DNA from: Pelistega europaea
GTDB lineage: Bacteria; Pseudomonadota; Gammaproteobacteria; Burkholderiales; Burkholderiaceae_B
Reading direction: 5' to 3'
Assembly (NCBI RefSeq): GCF_013133775.1
Contig: NZ_JABGBO010000006.1
Location: 62,001-126,000, forward strand
DNA length: 64,000 nt
The notes below the pieces were generated by a model. The model had not been told where the DNA came from. It saw only the letters and a program-made list of their open reading frames with translations, and did not search any database. A program made the position numbers and the translations under genes. Positions within the stretch are counted from its first letter, which is position 1. Every line of letters begins with the position of its first letter. Below are positions 53,502-62,348 of the stretch, piece by piece.

Positions 53502-55103
53502 ATGAAAACTTCTCAAAAATTTTTGTTAGGTACATTGATGGCGGCATTGGCTGCTACAGCACAAGCCAAGGGTACTTTGGTTTACTGTTCTGAAGGATCT
53601 CCAGCTGGTTTTGATCCTGCACAATATACAGCCGGCACAGATTTTGATGCGAGTGCGAATAATGTCTTCAATCAACTCGTAGAGTTTCCTCGTGGAGAGA
53701 CTAAAGTAGTGCCTGCCTTAGCAGAAAGTTGGGATGTATCGGATGACGGACTGACTTATACCTTTCATTTACGCAAAGGGGTGAAATGGCATACCACTAA
53801 GTATTTTAAGCCTTCTCGTGATTTTAACGCTGATGATGTTATTTTCACTTTTGATCGCTTATCTGGCAATAAGGAAAATGCTTTTAATAAGGCCTATCCT
53901 GTGGAGTTTCCTTATTTCTCTGACATGGGCTTAAAGACAAATGTGAAATCTGTTGAAAAAGTGGATGACTATACTGTCAAAATCTCACTTAAGGTAAATG
54001 ACGCTTCTTTTATTCAGACATTGGGTATGCCAGCTATCGGATCTATGTATTCTAAAGAATATGCCGATAAATTGTTAGCCGAAGGTAAGGCAGAAATGAT
54101 TAATCAGCAACCTATTGGTACAGGTCCATTTGTGTTTGAGCGTTATCAAAAAGATGCCCAAATTCGCTATAAAGCCAATAAAGATTACTGGAACAAGGAA
54201 GATGCACCACAAGTAAATAATCTCATTTTTGCGATTACCAAAGATGCATCTGTGCGTTTCCAAAAGCTCAAAGCAGGCGAATGTAATGTGATGTCATATC
54301 CTCTCCCAGCAGATGTGGAGAATATGAAGAAAGATCCTTCTATTCAAGTGTTAAGTCGACCTGGTTTTAATGTAGGTTTCATTTACTACAATACAGAAAA
54401 AGAACCTTTTAACAAGCCAGAAGTCCGTCAAGCATTAGACTATGCAATGAATAAGCCTGCTATCATCAAGGCTGTGTATGGTGATCAAGGAGAACTAGCA
54501 CCTAACCCTATGCCTATTACCCAATGGTCTTTCAATAAAAATATCAAAGCCCGTGAGCAAAATATTGAAAAAGCAAAAGAGTTGCTTGCCAAAGCAGGTT
54601 TGCCTAATGGCTTTGAGACAACCTTGTGGTCACTTCCTGTGCAACGTCCTTATAACCCTAATGGTCGCTTGATGGCAGAAATGTTGCAAGCTGACTGGGC
54701 GAAAATTGGTGTTAAAGTGAACATCACTACTTATGAATGGGGTGAATACCTTAAACGAGCTAAGGCAGGTGAACACCAAATCGTGATGGTGGGTTGGACT
54801 GGTGACAATGGTGACCCTGATAACTGGTTGGGTACATTGTTTAGTTGTCAATCAGTAGGTGGATCTAACTATTCACGTTTCTGCTATAAACCCTTTGAGG
54901 ATCTTATCGTTAAAGCAAAACAGATTAACGATGTAAATGAGCGTACCAAACTCTATGAAGAAGCTCAGGTGATTTATCACGAGCAAATGCCAGGTACGCC
55001 TATGGGTACTTCTATTGTGAATGTGCCAATGACTAAGAATGTATCTGGTTTCAAGATTGATCCTTTAGGAGCGTTCCGCTTCACAGGGGTCAGTGTCAAG
55101 TAA
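53502..55103 (+). CDS. dppA: Dipeptide-type ABC importer binding protein, paralog 2
   Basis: A 533-residue periplasmic binding protein highly similar to the one at 51.2 kb. A signal peptide ends near residue 21 (ATAQA, then KGTLVYC). Shared blocks include [20 protein letters not shown] and [11 protein letters not shown]. Differences cluster around the ligand pocket region (for example residues near [12 protein letters not shown] against MPITTINSKEY), consistent with altered specificity. The start at 53502 has AAGAGGA 8 bp upstream. The permease genes follow after a hairpin, so this paralog heads the dppBCDF operon. Confidence 0.93.
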   Translation: MKTSQKFLLGTLMAALAATAQAKGTLVYCSEGSPAGFDPAQYTAGTDFDASANNVFNQLVEFPRGETKVVPALAESWDVSDDGLTYTFHLRKGVKWHTTKYFKPSRDFNADDVIFTFDRLSGNKENAFNKAYPVEFPYFSDMGLKTNVKSVEKVDDYTVKISLKVNDASFIQTLGMPAIGSMYSKEYADKLLAEGKAEMINQQPIGTGPFVFERYQKDAQIRYKANKDYWNKEDAPQVNNLIFAITKDASVRFQKLKAGECNVMSYPLPADVENMKKDPSIQVLSRPGFNVGFIYYNTEKEPFNKPEVRQALDYAMNKPAIIKAVYGDQGELAPNPMPITQWSFNKNIKAREQNIEKAKELLAKAGLPNGFETTLWSLPVQRPYNPNGRLMAEMLQADWAKIGVKVNITTYEWGEYLKRAKAGEHQIVMVGWTGDNGDPDNWLGTLFSCQSVGGSNYSRFCYKPFEDLIVKAKQINDVNERTKLYEEAQVIYHEQMPGTPMGTSIVNVPMTKNVSGFKIDPLGAFRFTGVSVK

Positions 55104-55114
55104 GACACTCTCTC

Positions 55115-55143
55115 AAACCGAAGGGGGTATCCTCCTTCGGTTT
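55115..55143 (+). terminator. Partial terminator between dppA2 and dppB
   Basis: AAACCGAAGG (55115-55124) pairs with CCTTCGGTTT (55134-55143), followed by CCTTTAATTG, a weak T tract. Such hairpins let the binding protein be made in excess over the membrane subunits. Confidence 0.7.
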
Positions 55144-55208
55144 CCTTTAATTGTTAGGGCTAATCATCTTCTGGTAGTTGATTTTTACCGTACAGACAGG
55201 CATTGACT

Positions 55209-56237
55209 ATGTTTTTATTTCTGCTCAAAAGAATTATTGTTCTAATCCCGACTTTTTTTGGAATTACCTTACTGACTTTTTTATTGATTCATGCTATTCC
55301 TGGGGATCCTGTGCAGATTATGCTTGGGGAGCGGTCAAATGATCCGGCTATTTATGCCAGTATGATGAAAAGTCTAGGACTAGATCAGCCACTTTATATT
55401 CAGTATTGGGATTACCTAGTTAAGCTGTTTCATGGGGATTTAGGCAAATCCTTTGTCACTAGCACAAGTGTATGGACAGAGTTTACAACCCTTTTCCCAG
55501 CAACTTTGGAGTTAGGTTTAACCTCGCTTATCTTTGCTTCCTGTTTGGGCATTTTGCTTGGGGTGTTAGCGGCAGTCAAACGTGGCTCTATTTTTGATCA
55601 TGGTGTGATGAGTCTGTCATTAACTGGCTATTCTATGCCCATCTTTTGGTGGGGGCTCATGCTCATTATGCTATTTTCGAGTATGTTGGGATGGACTCCT
55701 GTTTCAGGGCGGATTAGTTTGCTATTTGATATTGAGCCACATACCGGTTTTATGTTGATAGATACATGGCTAGCAGAGATGGAGGACCCAGAACTCAATC
55801 AGGGTGCATTCTGGGATGCAGTGCATCATCTTATCCTTCCTACCATTGTTCTTGGTACCATTCCTATGGCTGTGATTGCACGTATGACACGCTCTTCTAT
55901 GTTAGAAGTGATGGGAGAAGACTATGTCCGAACAGCAAGAGCAAAGGGATTATCTCCAGCTAGAGTGATTTTTGTGCATACCTTACGTAATGCGATGATT
56001 ACGGTTGTTACTGTGATTGGCTTGCAAGTAGGTAGTCTAGTGGGAGGTGCTGTGTTGACCGAAACGATTTTCTCGTGGCCGGGAATTGGAAAATGGTTGG
56101 TTGACTCTATTTTCCGCCGAGATTACCCGGTGGTGCAAAATGGTTTGCTTATTGTAGCCTTTCTTGTAATTGTGATTAATCTAGTCGTTGATGTGGTTTA
56201 CGGTATTGTGAACCCACGCATTCGCTATTCTCGTTAA
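55209..56237 (+). CDS. dppB: Dipeptide ABC importer permease DppB
   Basis: A 342-residue inner-membrane permease with six spans. The N-terminal LIPTFFGITLLTFLLIHAIPGDP is the DppB/OppB hallmark, and the EAA loop is EDYVRTARAKGLSPARVIFVHTLRNA. The ATG at 55209 has AGG at 8 bp; a TTG six bases earlier is too close to it. It forms a heterodimer with DppC, encoded next. Confidence 0.94.
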   Translation: MFLFLLKRIIVLIPTFFGITLLTFLLIHAIPGDPVQIMLGERSNDPAIYASMMKSLGLDQPLYIQYWDYLVKLFHGDLGKSFVTSTSVWTEFTTLFPATLELGLTSLIFASCLGILLGVLAAVKRGSIFDHGVMSLSLTGYSMPIFWWGLMLIMLFSSMLGWTPVSGRISLLFDIEPHTGFMLIDTWLAEMEDPELNQGAFWDAVHHLILPTIVLGTIPMAVIARMTRSSMLEVMGEDYVRTARAKGLSPARVIFVHTLRNAMITVVTVIGLQVGSLVGGAVLTETIFSWPGIGKWLVDSIFRRDYPVVQNGLLIVAFLVIVINLVVDVVYGIVNPRIRYSR

Positions 56238-56246
56238 GGAATAATG

Positions 56247-57161
56247 ATGACAGCAGAGAATACAGTAGAACTTGAACAGCATCATGTCGTAAGTTATCCT
56301 TCACCCCTTAAAGAGTTTATTACGCATTTTATGCGCAATAAGGGTGCTGTGATTGGCGTATTGTTTTTATTATTTATGGTGGCTGCGGCAGTTTTTGCCC
56401 CCTATATCTCTCCTCACAGTCCCGTAGAACAATTCCGAGATCATATGTTGCAGCCCCCTGCTTGGCAAGAAGGGGGGAGCATGGATTTTATTCTAGGAAC
56501 CGATGAAGCAGGGCGTGATATTTTATCCAGAATTATCTATGGTGGACGATTATCTCTATTCATTGGTATCTGTGCTGTGGTCCTAACCATGATTCCTGGG
56601 ATTATCCTAGGGTTGTTTGCAGGGTTTTATCCAAAGTTTTTGGGTAAAGTGATTATGCGTTTTGCTGATTTAACATTAGCATTACCCTCTGTGCTGCTTG
56701 CTATTGCGATTATGGCTATCTTAGGTCCTGGTGTCACCAATGCCATGATTGCTATTGCTGTGGTTGGATTACCTAGTTATATCCGACTTGTTCGAGGTTC
56801 AGTCATGACAGAATTAAGCAAGGACTATGTCGTGGCTTCTCGAGTATCAGGTGCTGGCATTTGGCGTTTGATGTTTATTGCTGTATTACCCAACTGCATG
56901 GCTCCTATCATCGTTCAGGCAACACTTGGCTTCTCTTCTGCAATCTTAGATATTGCTGCTTTAGGGTTTTTAGGTTTGGGAGTTCAACCGCCTTCTCCAG
57001 AATGGGGTACGATGCTTGCTACTGCGAGGGATTATATTTCTCGTGCGTGGTGGGTAGTTACTTTCCCTGGTTTGACTATTCTACTCACGGTATTGGCCAT
57101 CAACTTAATGGGAGATGGATTACGTGATGCGTTAGATCCTAAACTTAAACAGGCTGCATAG
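56247..57161 (+). CDS. dppC: Dipeptide ABC importer permease DppC
   Basis: A 304-residue permease with an N-terminal cytoplasmic tail, [20 protein letters not shown] as first span, the [19 protein letters not shown] block typical of DppC/OppC, and the EAA loop [30 protein letters not shown] lies 6 bp before ATG 56247; the ATG three bases earlier is the alternative. It lies 9 bp behind dppB. Confidence 0.94.
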   Translation: MTAENTVELEQHHVVSYPSPLKEFITHFMRNKGAVIGVLFLLFMVAAAVFAPYISPHSPVEQFRDHMLQPPAWQEGGSMDFILGTDEAGRDILSRIIYGGRLSLFIGICAVVLTMIPGIILGLFAGFYPKFLGKVIMRFADLTLALPSVLLAIAIMAILGPGVTNAMIAIAVVGLPSYIRLVRGSVMTELSKDYVVASRVSGAGIWRLMFIAVLPNCMAPIIVQATLGFSSAILDIAALGFLGLGVQPPSPEWGTMLATARDYISRAWWVVTFPGLTILLTVLAINLMGDGLRDALDPKLKQAA

Positions 57162-57171
57162 AGAGGTTTTG

Positions 57172-58152
57172 ATGAGTTTATTAGATATTGAAAATTTATC
57201 CGTACGGTTTGGTACTGAGCAAAAGCCTTTTTATGCTGTGGATCGCATCAGTGTTAAGGTAGAAAAAGGGGAAATCCTTGGTATTGTAGGTGAATCAGGC
57301 TCTGGTAAGTCTGTTACTATGATGGCTCTGATGGGATTGTTAGCAGGGCAAGGGCATATTACTGCAGACAAAATGATGTTCGATGGACAGGATATGCTCC
57401 ATATCTCCCCCAAAGAACGACGCAAAATCATTGGCAAGGATATTTCTATGATTTTCCAAGATCCTATGACTGCGTTGAACCCCAGTTTTACTGTTGGTTT
57501 TCAGATTGAAGAAGTATTAAAACTCCATCTAGGGCTAAAGGGGAAGGCCTTACGTCAACGTGCGATTGAGCTGATGAAAATTGTTGAAATCCCAGAGCCA
57601 GAGTCACGCCTGGACGCATATCCTCACCAGTTATCTGGTGGGATGAGCCAACGGGTTGCGATTGCCATGGCGATTGCCTGTGAGCCTAAGTTGCTCATTG
57701 CTGATGAGCCAACAACTGCACTGGACGTGACAATCCAAGCTCAGATTATGGATCTTTTAGTGACGCTGCAAAAAGAAAAAAATATGGCGTTAATCATGAT
57801 TACCCACGATTTAGCTGTAGTAACTGAGATAGCCCACAAAGTATGTGTGATGTATGCAGGACAAGAAATTGAGTTGGGCAATATTCCAGAGATTTTTTAT
57901 CACCCAGCACATCCTTATACAGAGGCCTTACTTTCTTCTATCCCAGAGTCAAGTCAAGGTGAGTCTCGATTGCATACTTTACCGGGCATTGTTCCTGGGC
58001 AATATGATAGACCAAAGGGCTGTTTGTTATCGCCACGCTGCCCCTATGTAAAAGAGAAGTGTCTTCAAGGAAGAATTCCTTTGGAGCATTACCAAGATCG
58101 CTCAGTGCGTTGTTTAGACCCTTTAATTGCGTTGGAGAAAGCACATGTTTAA
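57172..58152 (+). CDS. dppD: Dipeptide ABC importer ATPase DppD
   Basis: A 326-residue ATPase with Walker A GESGSGKS, signature LSGGMSQR, Walker [15 protein letters not shown] and switch ITHDLAVV. The C-terminal oligopeptide-transporter extension has the CxxRCPY-type cysteine cluster ([15 protein letters not shown], then VRC), which in related transporters binds an iron-sulfur cluster. GAGAGG precedes ATG 57172. It overlaps dppF by 8 bases. Confidence 0.94.
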   Translation: MSLLDIENLSVRFGTEQKPFYAVDRISVKVEKGEILGIVGESGSGKSVTMMALMGLLAGQGHITADKMMFDGQDMLHISPKERRKIIGKDISMIFQDPMTALNPSFTVGFQIEEVLKLHLGLKGKALRQRAIELMKIVEIPEPESRLDAYPHQLSGGMSQRVAIAMAIACEPKLLIADEPTTALDVTIQAQIMDLLVTLQKEKNMALIMITHDLAVVTEIAHKVCVMYAGQEIELGNIPEIFYHPAHPYTEALLSSIPESSQGESRLHTLPGIVPGQYDRPKGCLLSPRCPYVKEKCLQGRIPLEHYQDRSVRCLDPLIALEKAHV

Positions 58153-59116
58153 AGTATTGAGTGTGCGTGACTTAGCGCGTCACTATGAAGTTTCAAGAGG
58201 AATGTTTAAGTCTAAAGCAACCGTGAAAGCCTTGAATGGCATCACATTTGATTTAGATGCAGGAAAGACATTGGCTATTGTAGGAGAGTCTGGCTCCGGA
58301 AAATCTACATTAGCACGACAATTAACACTGATAGAGAAACCCAGTGCAGGTCACTTGTTTATTGAAGGTATACAAGTACATCATGATGATGCTTTACAAA
58401 TAAAATCATTCCGTAGTCAGATTCAGATGGTTTTTCAGAATCCCTACGGATCATTAAATCCTAGACGTAAAATAGGTGATCAATTATCAGAGCCGCTTAT
58501 TATTAATACCAATTTAACTGCGGCTGAACGTAAAGAAAAAGTTGATGAAATGATGCATATCGTGGGTTTGCGTCCTGAACATTATTATCGCTATCCACAT
58601 ATGTTTTCAGGGGGACAACGTCAGCGTATTGCGATTGCACGTGCCATGATTTTGAATCCTAAAATTGTAGTTGCTGATGAACCTACCTCAGCTCTAGATG
58701 TATCCATTCAAGCACAGGTCCTTAATCTTTTTATGGACTTGCAAGAACAGTTGAAAACAGCGTATGTGTTTATCTCACATAACCTTGCGGTGGTAGAGCA
58801 TGTAGCAGATGATGTGTTGGTGATGTATTTGGGCAAGGCGGTAGAGTTAAGTGAGAAAACAAAACTCTATGAAAAACCTTTGCATCCTTATACGCAGGCA
58901 CTGTTATCAGCAACACCTTCTATTCATCCAGAAGAAAAACGCTTTAAAAAGATTAAAATCAAGGGAGAGTTACCATCGCCTATCAATCCCCCCCCAGGTT
59001 GTTCTTTCCATAAACGTTGCCCGCATGCAGTAGAGCGTTGCCACTCTGAAGAGCCAAAATTGCGTGAAGTAGATGGGCGCCAAGTTGCCTGTCATTTGGC
59101 AGAGCAATTTGTTTAA
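58145..59116 (+). CDS. dppF: Dipeptide ABC importer ATPase DppF
   Basis: A 323-residue partner of DppD with Walker [10 protein letters not shown], signature FSGGQRQR, Walker [15 protein letters not shown], and a C-terminal cluster [15 protein letters not shown]. The start at 58145 has GGAGA 6 bp upstream; an in-frame start 18 bases earlier lies deeper in dppD. It is the last gene of the operon, ended by a strong terminator. Confidence 0.94.
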   Translation: MFKVLSVRDLARHYEVSRGMFKSKATVKALNGITFDLDAGKTLAIVGESGSGKSTLARQLTLIEKPSAGHLFIEGIQVHHDDALQIKSFRSQIQMVFQNPYGSLNPRRKIGDQLSEPLIINTNLTAAERKEKVDEMMHIVGLRPEHYYRYPHMFSGGQRQRIAIARAMILNPKIVVADEPTSALDVSIQAQVLNLFMDLQEQLKTAYVFISHNLAVVEHVADDVLVMYLGKAVELSEKTKLYEKPLHPYTQALLSATPSIHPEEKRFKKIKIKGELPSPINPPPGCSFHKRCPHAVERCHSEEPKLREVDGRQVACHLAEQFV

Positions 59117-59155
59117 TTGACTGATGGTATAAACAAAGGTGCTTTTAATAAGGTG

Positions 59156-59189
59156 AAAACGGCTTTCGGTATTGAAAGCCGTTTTTTTT
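59156..59189 (+). terminator. Strong terminator of the dpp operon
   Basis: A 12-bp perfect stem pairs AAAACGGCTTTC (59156-59167) with GAAAGCCGTTTT (59174-59185) around a 6-nt loop, followed by further T bases to 59189. Confidence 0.95.
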
Positions 59190-59297
59190 AGAGACTTTTT
59201 GAAGTAACCACAAGGGTAAAATCATGTTTCAATAATGGAAAATTATGCTATTTCCCTATCTTCGTGCGGTAGAATAGGGGATTAGCGAGGTATTTAT

Positions 59298-59522
59298 ATG
59301 TCAACACAAAAAGTAAAATTTTCACTAGATGGGCATGAGCATATTGCTTTATGTGATTTATTAAAACTAGTTGGTGTGGCTGATAGCGGTGGTCAGGCTA
59401 AAATAATTATCAATGAAGGGTATGTGCTGCGTAATGGGGTAGTAGAAACACGTAAGACAGCCAAGATTCGTGCTGATGAAGTGATTACTTTAGATGATAT
59501 AGAAATTTATGTTTCAAAGTAG
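59298..59522 (+). CDS. S4-domain RNA-binding protein (YbcJ-like)
   Basis: A 74-residue protein that is essentially one S4 RNA-binding domain: LCDLLKLVGVADSGGQAKII, then NEGYVLRNGVVETRKTAKIRADE. Size and sequence resemble E. coli YbcJ; RqcP/HslR-type stand-alone S4 proteins are the alternative. Such proteins bind rRNA or tRNA-like structures on the ribosome. GCGAGG lies upstream of the start. It appears to be a single-gene unit. Confidence 0.85.
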   Translation: MSTQKVKFSLDGHEHIALCDLLKLVGVADSGGQAKIIINEGYVLRNGVVETRKTAKIRADEVITLDDIEIYVSK

Positions 59523-59654
59523 GGTTTTAGGTGAAGTTATCATAGATGTGTCAAGCCCTGCCCTTGTCGCTTAGAGGTGATGGTTAGCATGGACTTTTCC
59601 ATTAACAGCAAGTCGCAACCCTAGCCGTTAGGTTATAAGCAATACGAGATAGTT

Positions 59655-59696
59655 ATGACAACTGCACAAACCAGTCCGAACTTCCCTAGCCGTTAG
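59655..59696 (+). CDS. Minicistron 1 created by the leader repeat
   Basis: A 13-codon frame MTTAQTSPNFPSR with stop TAG, copied from the start of the oxidoreductase gene by tandem duplication. It has the same upstream bases as the real start, so ribosomes may initiate here. A functional peptide is unlikely; an effect on translation of the downstream gene is possible. Confidence 0.35.
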   Translation: MTTAQTSPNFPSR

Positions 59697-59719
59697 GTTA
59701 TAAGTAATACGAGATAGTT

Positions 59720-59761
59720 ATGACAACTGCACAAACCAGTCCGAACTTCCCTAGCCGTTAG
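59720..59761 (+). CDS. Minicistron 2 created by the leader repeat
   Basis: An exact second copy of the 13-codon frame, ending 23 bases before the true start at 59785. As 65 is not a multiple of three, each copy lies in a different frame from the next. Confidence 0.35.
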   Translation: MTTAQTSPNFPSR

Positions 59762-59784
59762 GTTATAAGTAATACGAGATAGTT

Positions 59785-60966
59785 ATGACAACTGCACAAA
59801 CCGACCCAAAAATCCAGGTGTCTGCCGTTACTGAAGAATTAACTCCTCCTCGTTATCCTGAGAGTTGGGAGTGTTGCGGTAGTGATTGTGGTGAATCTTG
59901 TGTTTATACAATTTATGCTCGAGAGAAAGAAGAATACGATAGGCAAGTAAAATTGATGCAGAGTTTTTTTATGGAGAAACAAAAAATGAGAGCGATTGAG
60001 ATTAGTCAACCTGGAGGTCCAGAGGTTTTAAAAATTGTTGAGAGAGAAATACCAACTCCTAAAGCAGGCGAGGTATTAATCAAAGTCAAAGCGGCTGGTA
60101 TCAATCGCCCTGATGTTTTCCAACGTCAAGGCTCCTATCCACCTCCTGCTGGAGCATCAGATTTACCTGGTTTAGAAGTGGCTGGTGAGATAGTAGATGG
60201 AGATGTTAGTGGTACAGATTTGTCCATCGGTGATATGGTTTGTGCTTTAACACCAGGAGGCGGTTATGCCGAGTACTGTATTGCCCCAGCAGGTAATTGT
60301 TTACCTATCCCAGAAGGTCTGTCTGCAGTAGAAGCAGCGACATTGCCAGAGACCTATTTCACTGTATGGTCAAATGTCTTTGATCGTGGTCAGCTTAAGG
60401 GAGAGGAAACTTTGCTTGTGCATGGCGGAGCATCGGGAATTGGTACCACGGCGATTTTGTTAGCACGTGCTTTTGGGCATCAGGTGTTTGCAACAGTAGG
60501 CTCAGATGATCGAGTTAAAGCAGTTGAGGCATTGGGAGCAACCAAAGGCATTAATTACAAGACCCAGGATTTTGTTCAAGAGGTTAAGACATTAACTGGT
60601 GGTAAAGGTGTAGATGTTATTCTAGATATGGTGTGTGGAGAATATATTAATCGCAACTTAGAGTCTCTCGCAGAAGATGGGCGTACGGTTATTATTGCCC
60701 AACTTGGTGGCAGTCGAGCTACGATTAATAGTGGCTTACTGATGCGTAAGCGTTTAACCATTACAGGCTCTACTTTACGTCCACGCTCAGCAGAGTTTAA
60801 GACGGCGATTGCAAAGAATCTACAACAAAAAGTGTGGCCTTTATTTGCACAAGGTAAACTGAAACCTGTAGTCTATGCGACTTTCCCATTTGAGGAAGTG
60901 CAAAAAGCCCATGCTATGATGGATGCTGGTGAACAGATTGGCAAAATTGTGTTGACATTGTCGTAG
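59785..60966 (+). CDS. NAD(P)H quinone oxidoreductase (PIG3/QOR family) with N-terminal oxidoreductase-like domain
   Basis: A 393-residue protein with two parts. Residues about 20-58 form a cysteine-rich oxidoreductase-like N-terminal module (PPRYPESWECCGSDCGESC, then VYTIYAREKEEYDRQ), which is often a separate small protein. From M68 (MRAIEISQPGG) it is a normal zinc-free medium-chain quinone oxidoreductase: substrate-binding PDVFQRQGSYPPP, NADPH-binding VHGGASGIGTTAI and EALGATKGINY, and the C-terminal GEQIGKIVLTLS. It could be a true fusion, or M68 (59986) might be used as a second start. The leader is the tandem repeat described separately. A good terminator follows. Confidence 0.88.
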   Translation: MTTAQTDPKIQVSAVTEELTPPRYPESWECCGSDCGESCVYTIYAREKEEYDRQVKLMQSFFMEKQKMRAIEISQPGGPEVLKIVEREIPTPKAGEVLIKVKAAGINRPDVFQRQGSYPPPAGASDLPGLEVAGEIVDGDVSGTDLSIGDMVCALTPGGGYAEYCIAPAGNCLPIPEGLSAVEAATLPETYFTVWSNVFDRGQLKGEETLLVHGGASGIGTTAILLARAFGHQVFATVGSDDRVKAVEALGATKGINYKTQDFVQEVKTLTGGKGVDVILDMVCGEYINRNLESLAEDGRTVIIAQLGGSRATINSGLLMRKRLTITGSTLRPRSAEFKTAIAKNLQQKVWPLFAQGKLKPVVYATFPFEEVQKAHAMMDAGEQIGKIVLTLS

Positions 60967-60982
60967 CCCGTTTAGTAGTTAA

Positions 60983-61004
60983 AAAGCCCTAGTAATAGGG
61001 CTTT
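60983..61004 (+). terminator. Rho-independent terminator after the oxidoreductase gene
   Basis: AAAGCCCTA (60983-60991) pairs with TAGGGCTTT (60996-61004) around the tetraloop GTAA. The final T bases are inside the stem, with GTTATG after. Confidence 0.8.
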
Positions 61005-61030
61005 GTTATGTGAAGTAAATTCCTCTATTG

Positions 61031-61071
61031 TCCTAGCATTTAGCCAAGGGTTTCTTGGCAATAGGATTTTT
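61031..61071 (+). terminator. Second terminator-like hairpin
   Basis: GCCAAG (61043-61048) pairs with CTTGGC (61054-61059), with outer TCCTA (61031-61035)/TAGGA (61062-61066), followed by TTTTTG. It may back up the preceding terminator. The rest of the gap to 61220 shows no feature. Confidence 0.45.
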
Positions 61072-61220
61072 GTGTGACTCATTTATTGTTGCTTTAGCGT
61101 TTAACTCAGATTCACACAGTAATAACAAAATGTTCTTTTTTGGATATTCTCCAACAATCCTGCTGGATAGACTTGATGGGTAGGGGATGTATTTTTAAGA
61201 TAGAAAATAATTTGGTTACT

Positions 61221-62072
61221 ATGCCAGAAATGAGAGTTTTGAATCAACAAATGTGGTCAATACGACCGGCAAAAGCAGAGGATGTTCCTCATATCGTAGC
61301 ATTACAGTTACTTTGCTACGGTGAAAGTTTTCACGAAGATGCACAAGCATTTTTAAATAAGATTACTCAAAAGGATAATTTGTGCTGGGTAGTGGAAAGT
61401 AATCAAGGTGGTGTTCCGTATGAAACAAGTGCCAAAATGCCAAAAGTAAGCAAGTCACAAGTGCACAATATCCAATATCCAGATCAGTTGTATAGACAAC
61501 AGAGGCAAACCAGTAAGCAAACAGAACAGCAGACCAAAGTGTTGATTAGTGAGCAAATGGGGCAGCAAACCAATATGCTAATTAGTGAGCAAATGGGGCA
61601 GCAAACCAATGTACTAATTAGTGAGCAAATGGGGCAGCAAACCAATGTGCTAATACATGTTAAAGATAATCAACAGCACTTATATCTTGATGATAATAAG
61701 TTTAAAGAAGATACACCGGGTTCTTTGCTTGCCTATATGATGTGTGCCCGTGCGACAATGCAGTATTTTCCATGTCTTAATATGCTGGACTATCAACAGC
61801 CTATTGATGGTGATACACTTTATTTGCATGATATGGCGATTGCTCCGCAGGCACGAGGGTTGGGATTAAAACATCAATTACTAACACGTGTTTTGCAACA
61901 AGCGCAACAACTTTCACTTAAACAGGCATTGTTGGTTGCTGTGCAAGGTGCTGCACCTGTGTGGAGAAAACAAGGATTTGAAGTGGTAGATGCCCAGAAG
62001 TTGGGGTTGGCAGATGTTTTGGCAAGTTATGGGGATGATGCCGTGCTGATGTATAGAAAATTGGCTGTGTAA
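61221..62072 (+). CDS. GNAT-family N-acetyltransferase with internal 12-residue repeats
   Basis: A 283-residue protein (from the chosen start) with a GNAT fold: N-terminal WSIRPAKAEDVPHIVALQ and the acetyl-CoA region LYLHDMAIAPQARGLGLKHQLLTRVL, where QARGLG stands for the Q/RxxGxG loop, then RKQGFEVVD. Between the first beta strands (LCWVVES) and the next (GSLLAYMMCARAT) about 85 residues are inserted, rich in Gln and including three exact copies of a 12-residue unit at 109-144. The start is uncertain: ATG 61176 and TTG 61140 are in frame. Its substrate is unknown. The gene sits beside tRNA-Leu and secG. Confidence 0.8.
   Translation: MPEMRVLNQQMWSIRPAKAEDVPHIVALQLLCYGESFHEDAQAFLNKITQKDNLCWVVESNQGGVPYETSAKMPKVSKSQVHNIQYPDQLYRQQRQTSKQTEQQTKVLISEQMGQQTNMLISEQMGQQTNVLISEQMGQQTNVLIHVKDNQQHLYLDDNKFKEDTPGSLLAYMMCARATMQYFPCLNMLDYQQPIDGDTLYLHDMAIAPQARGLGLKHQLLTRVLQQAQQLSLKQALLVAVQGAAPVWRKQGFEVVDAQKLGLADVLASYGDDAVLMYRKLAV
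61545..61652 (+). repeat. 36-bp in-frame tandem repeat inside the acetyltransferase gene
   Basis: Three copies (61545-61580, 61581-61616, 61617-61652) encode ISEQMGQQTNxL with x = Met or Val. A degenerate copy precedes them (about 61509-61544, QTEQQTKVL). As 36 is a multiple of three, copy-number changes keep the frame. Confidence 0.95.
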
Positions 62073-62151
62073 GGCTTTAAAGTGGATTTTTAAATCGAGG
62101 TTTTAAGGTAGAGGCTTTAAAGCAGATTTTTAAGTCGGGGTTTTAAGGTAA
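62072..62151 (+). repeat. 40-bp tandem duplication at the end of the acetyltransferase gene
   Basis: Two copies (62072-62111 and 62112-62151) begin AGGCTTTAAAG and end GTTTTAAGGTA, with a few base differences. The first starts at the last base of the stop codon. Confidence 0.85.
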
Positions 62152-62160
62152 TAGGTACCA

Positions 62161-62199
62161 AAACAAAAGCTCTTAAAAACATCGTCTGCTTTTAAGAGC
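62161..62199 (-). terminator. Terminator of the tpiA-secG-tRNA-Leu unit
   Basis: On the minus strand GCTCTTAAAA (62190-62199) pairs with TTTTAAGAGC (62169-62178), followed by TTTTGTTT (62161-62168). It lies 25 bp beyond the tRNA 3' end. Confidence 0.9.
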
Positions 62200-62223
62200 C
62201 TAAGTTTATAAGTTTCTAGGACT

Positions 62224-62308
62224 TGGTGCTCACGGCGAGACTCGAACTCGCACAGCTCTCGCCACTACCCCCTCAAGATAGCGTGTCTACCAATTCCACC
62301 ACGTGAGC
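62224..62308 (-). tRNA. tRNA-Leu (anticodon GAG)
   Basis: An 85-nt class II tRNA with a long variable arm. The acceptor pairs GCTCACG with CGTGAGC, with discriminator A and encoded CCA (ending at 62224). The D arm contains GGTGGAATTGGTAGACACG, typical of tRNA-Leu, the T arm GAGTTCGAGTC, and the anticodon loop CTTGAGG (plus strand 62271-62277; anticodon at 62272-62274). It follows secG by 40 bp, so it is probably cut from the same transcript. Confidence 0.97.
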
Positions 62309-62348
62309 AAAGAAAGCTATTATAAGTACTTTTAAGGAAAAGTACAAG

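Larger units (their letters stand above)
59619..59802 (+). repeat. 65-bp tandem repeat containing a start codon, three copies
   Basis: Unit 1 is 59619-59683, unit 2 is 59684-59748, and unit 3 runs from 59749 until it diverges after 59802 inside the next gene. Units differ by one base (59640). Each holds CCCTAGCCGTTAGGTTATAA, a GAGATAGTT leader and ATGACAACTGCACAAACC, the first six codons of the oxidoreductase gene. Start codons recur at 59655, 59720 and 59785. Upstream (59523-59618) no gene is seen. Confidence 0.95.

Noticed and set aside
59619-59802. CRISPR array or attachment site
   Set aside because: The 65-bp units are contiguous with no unique spacers, and they contain the start of the next gene. 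No CRISPR-like repeat-spacer pattern is seen anywhere in the window.
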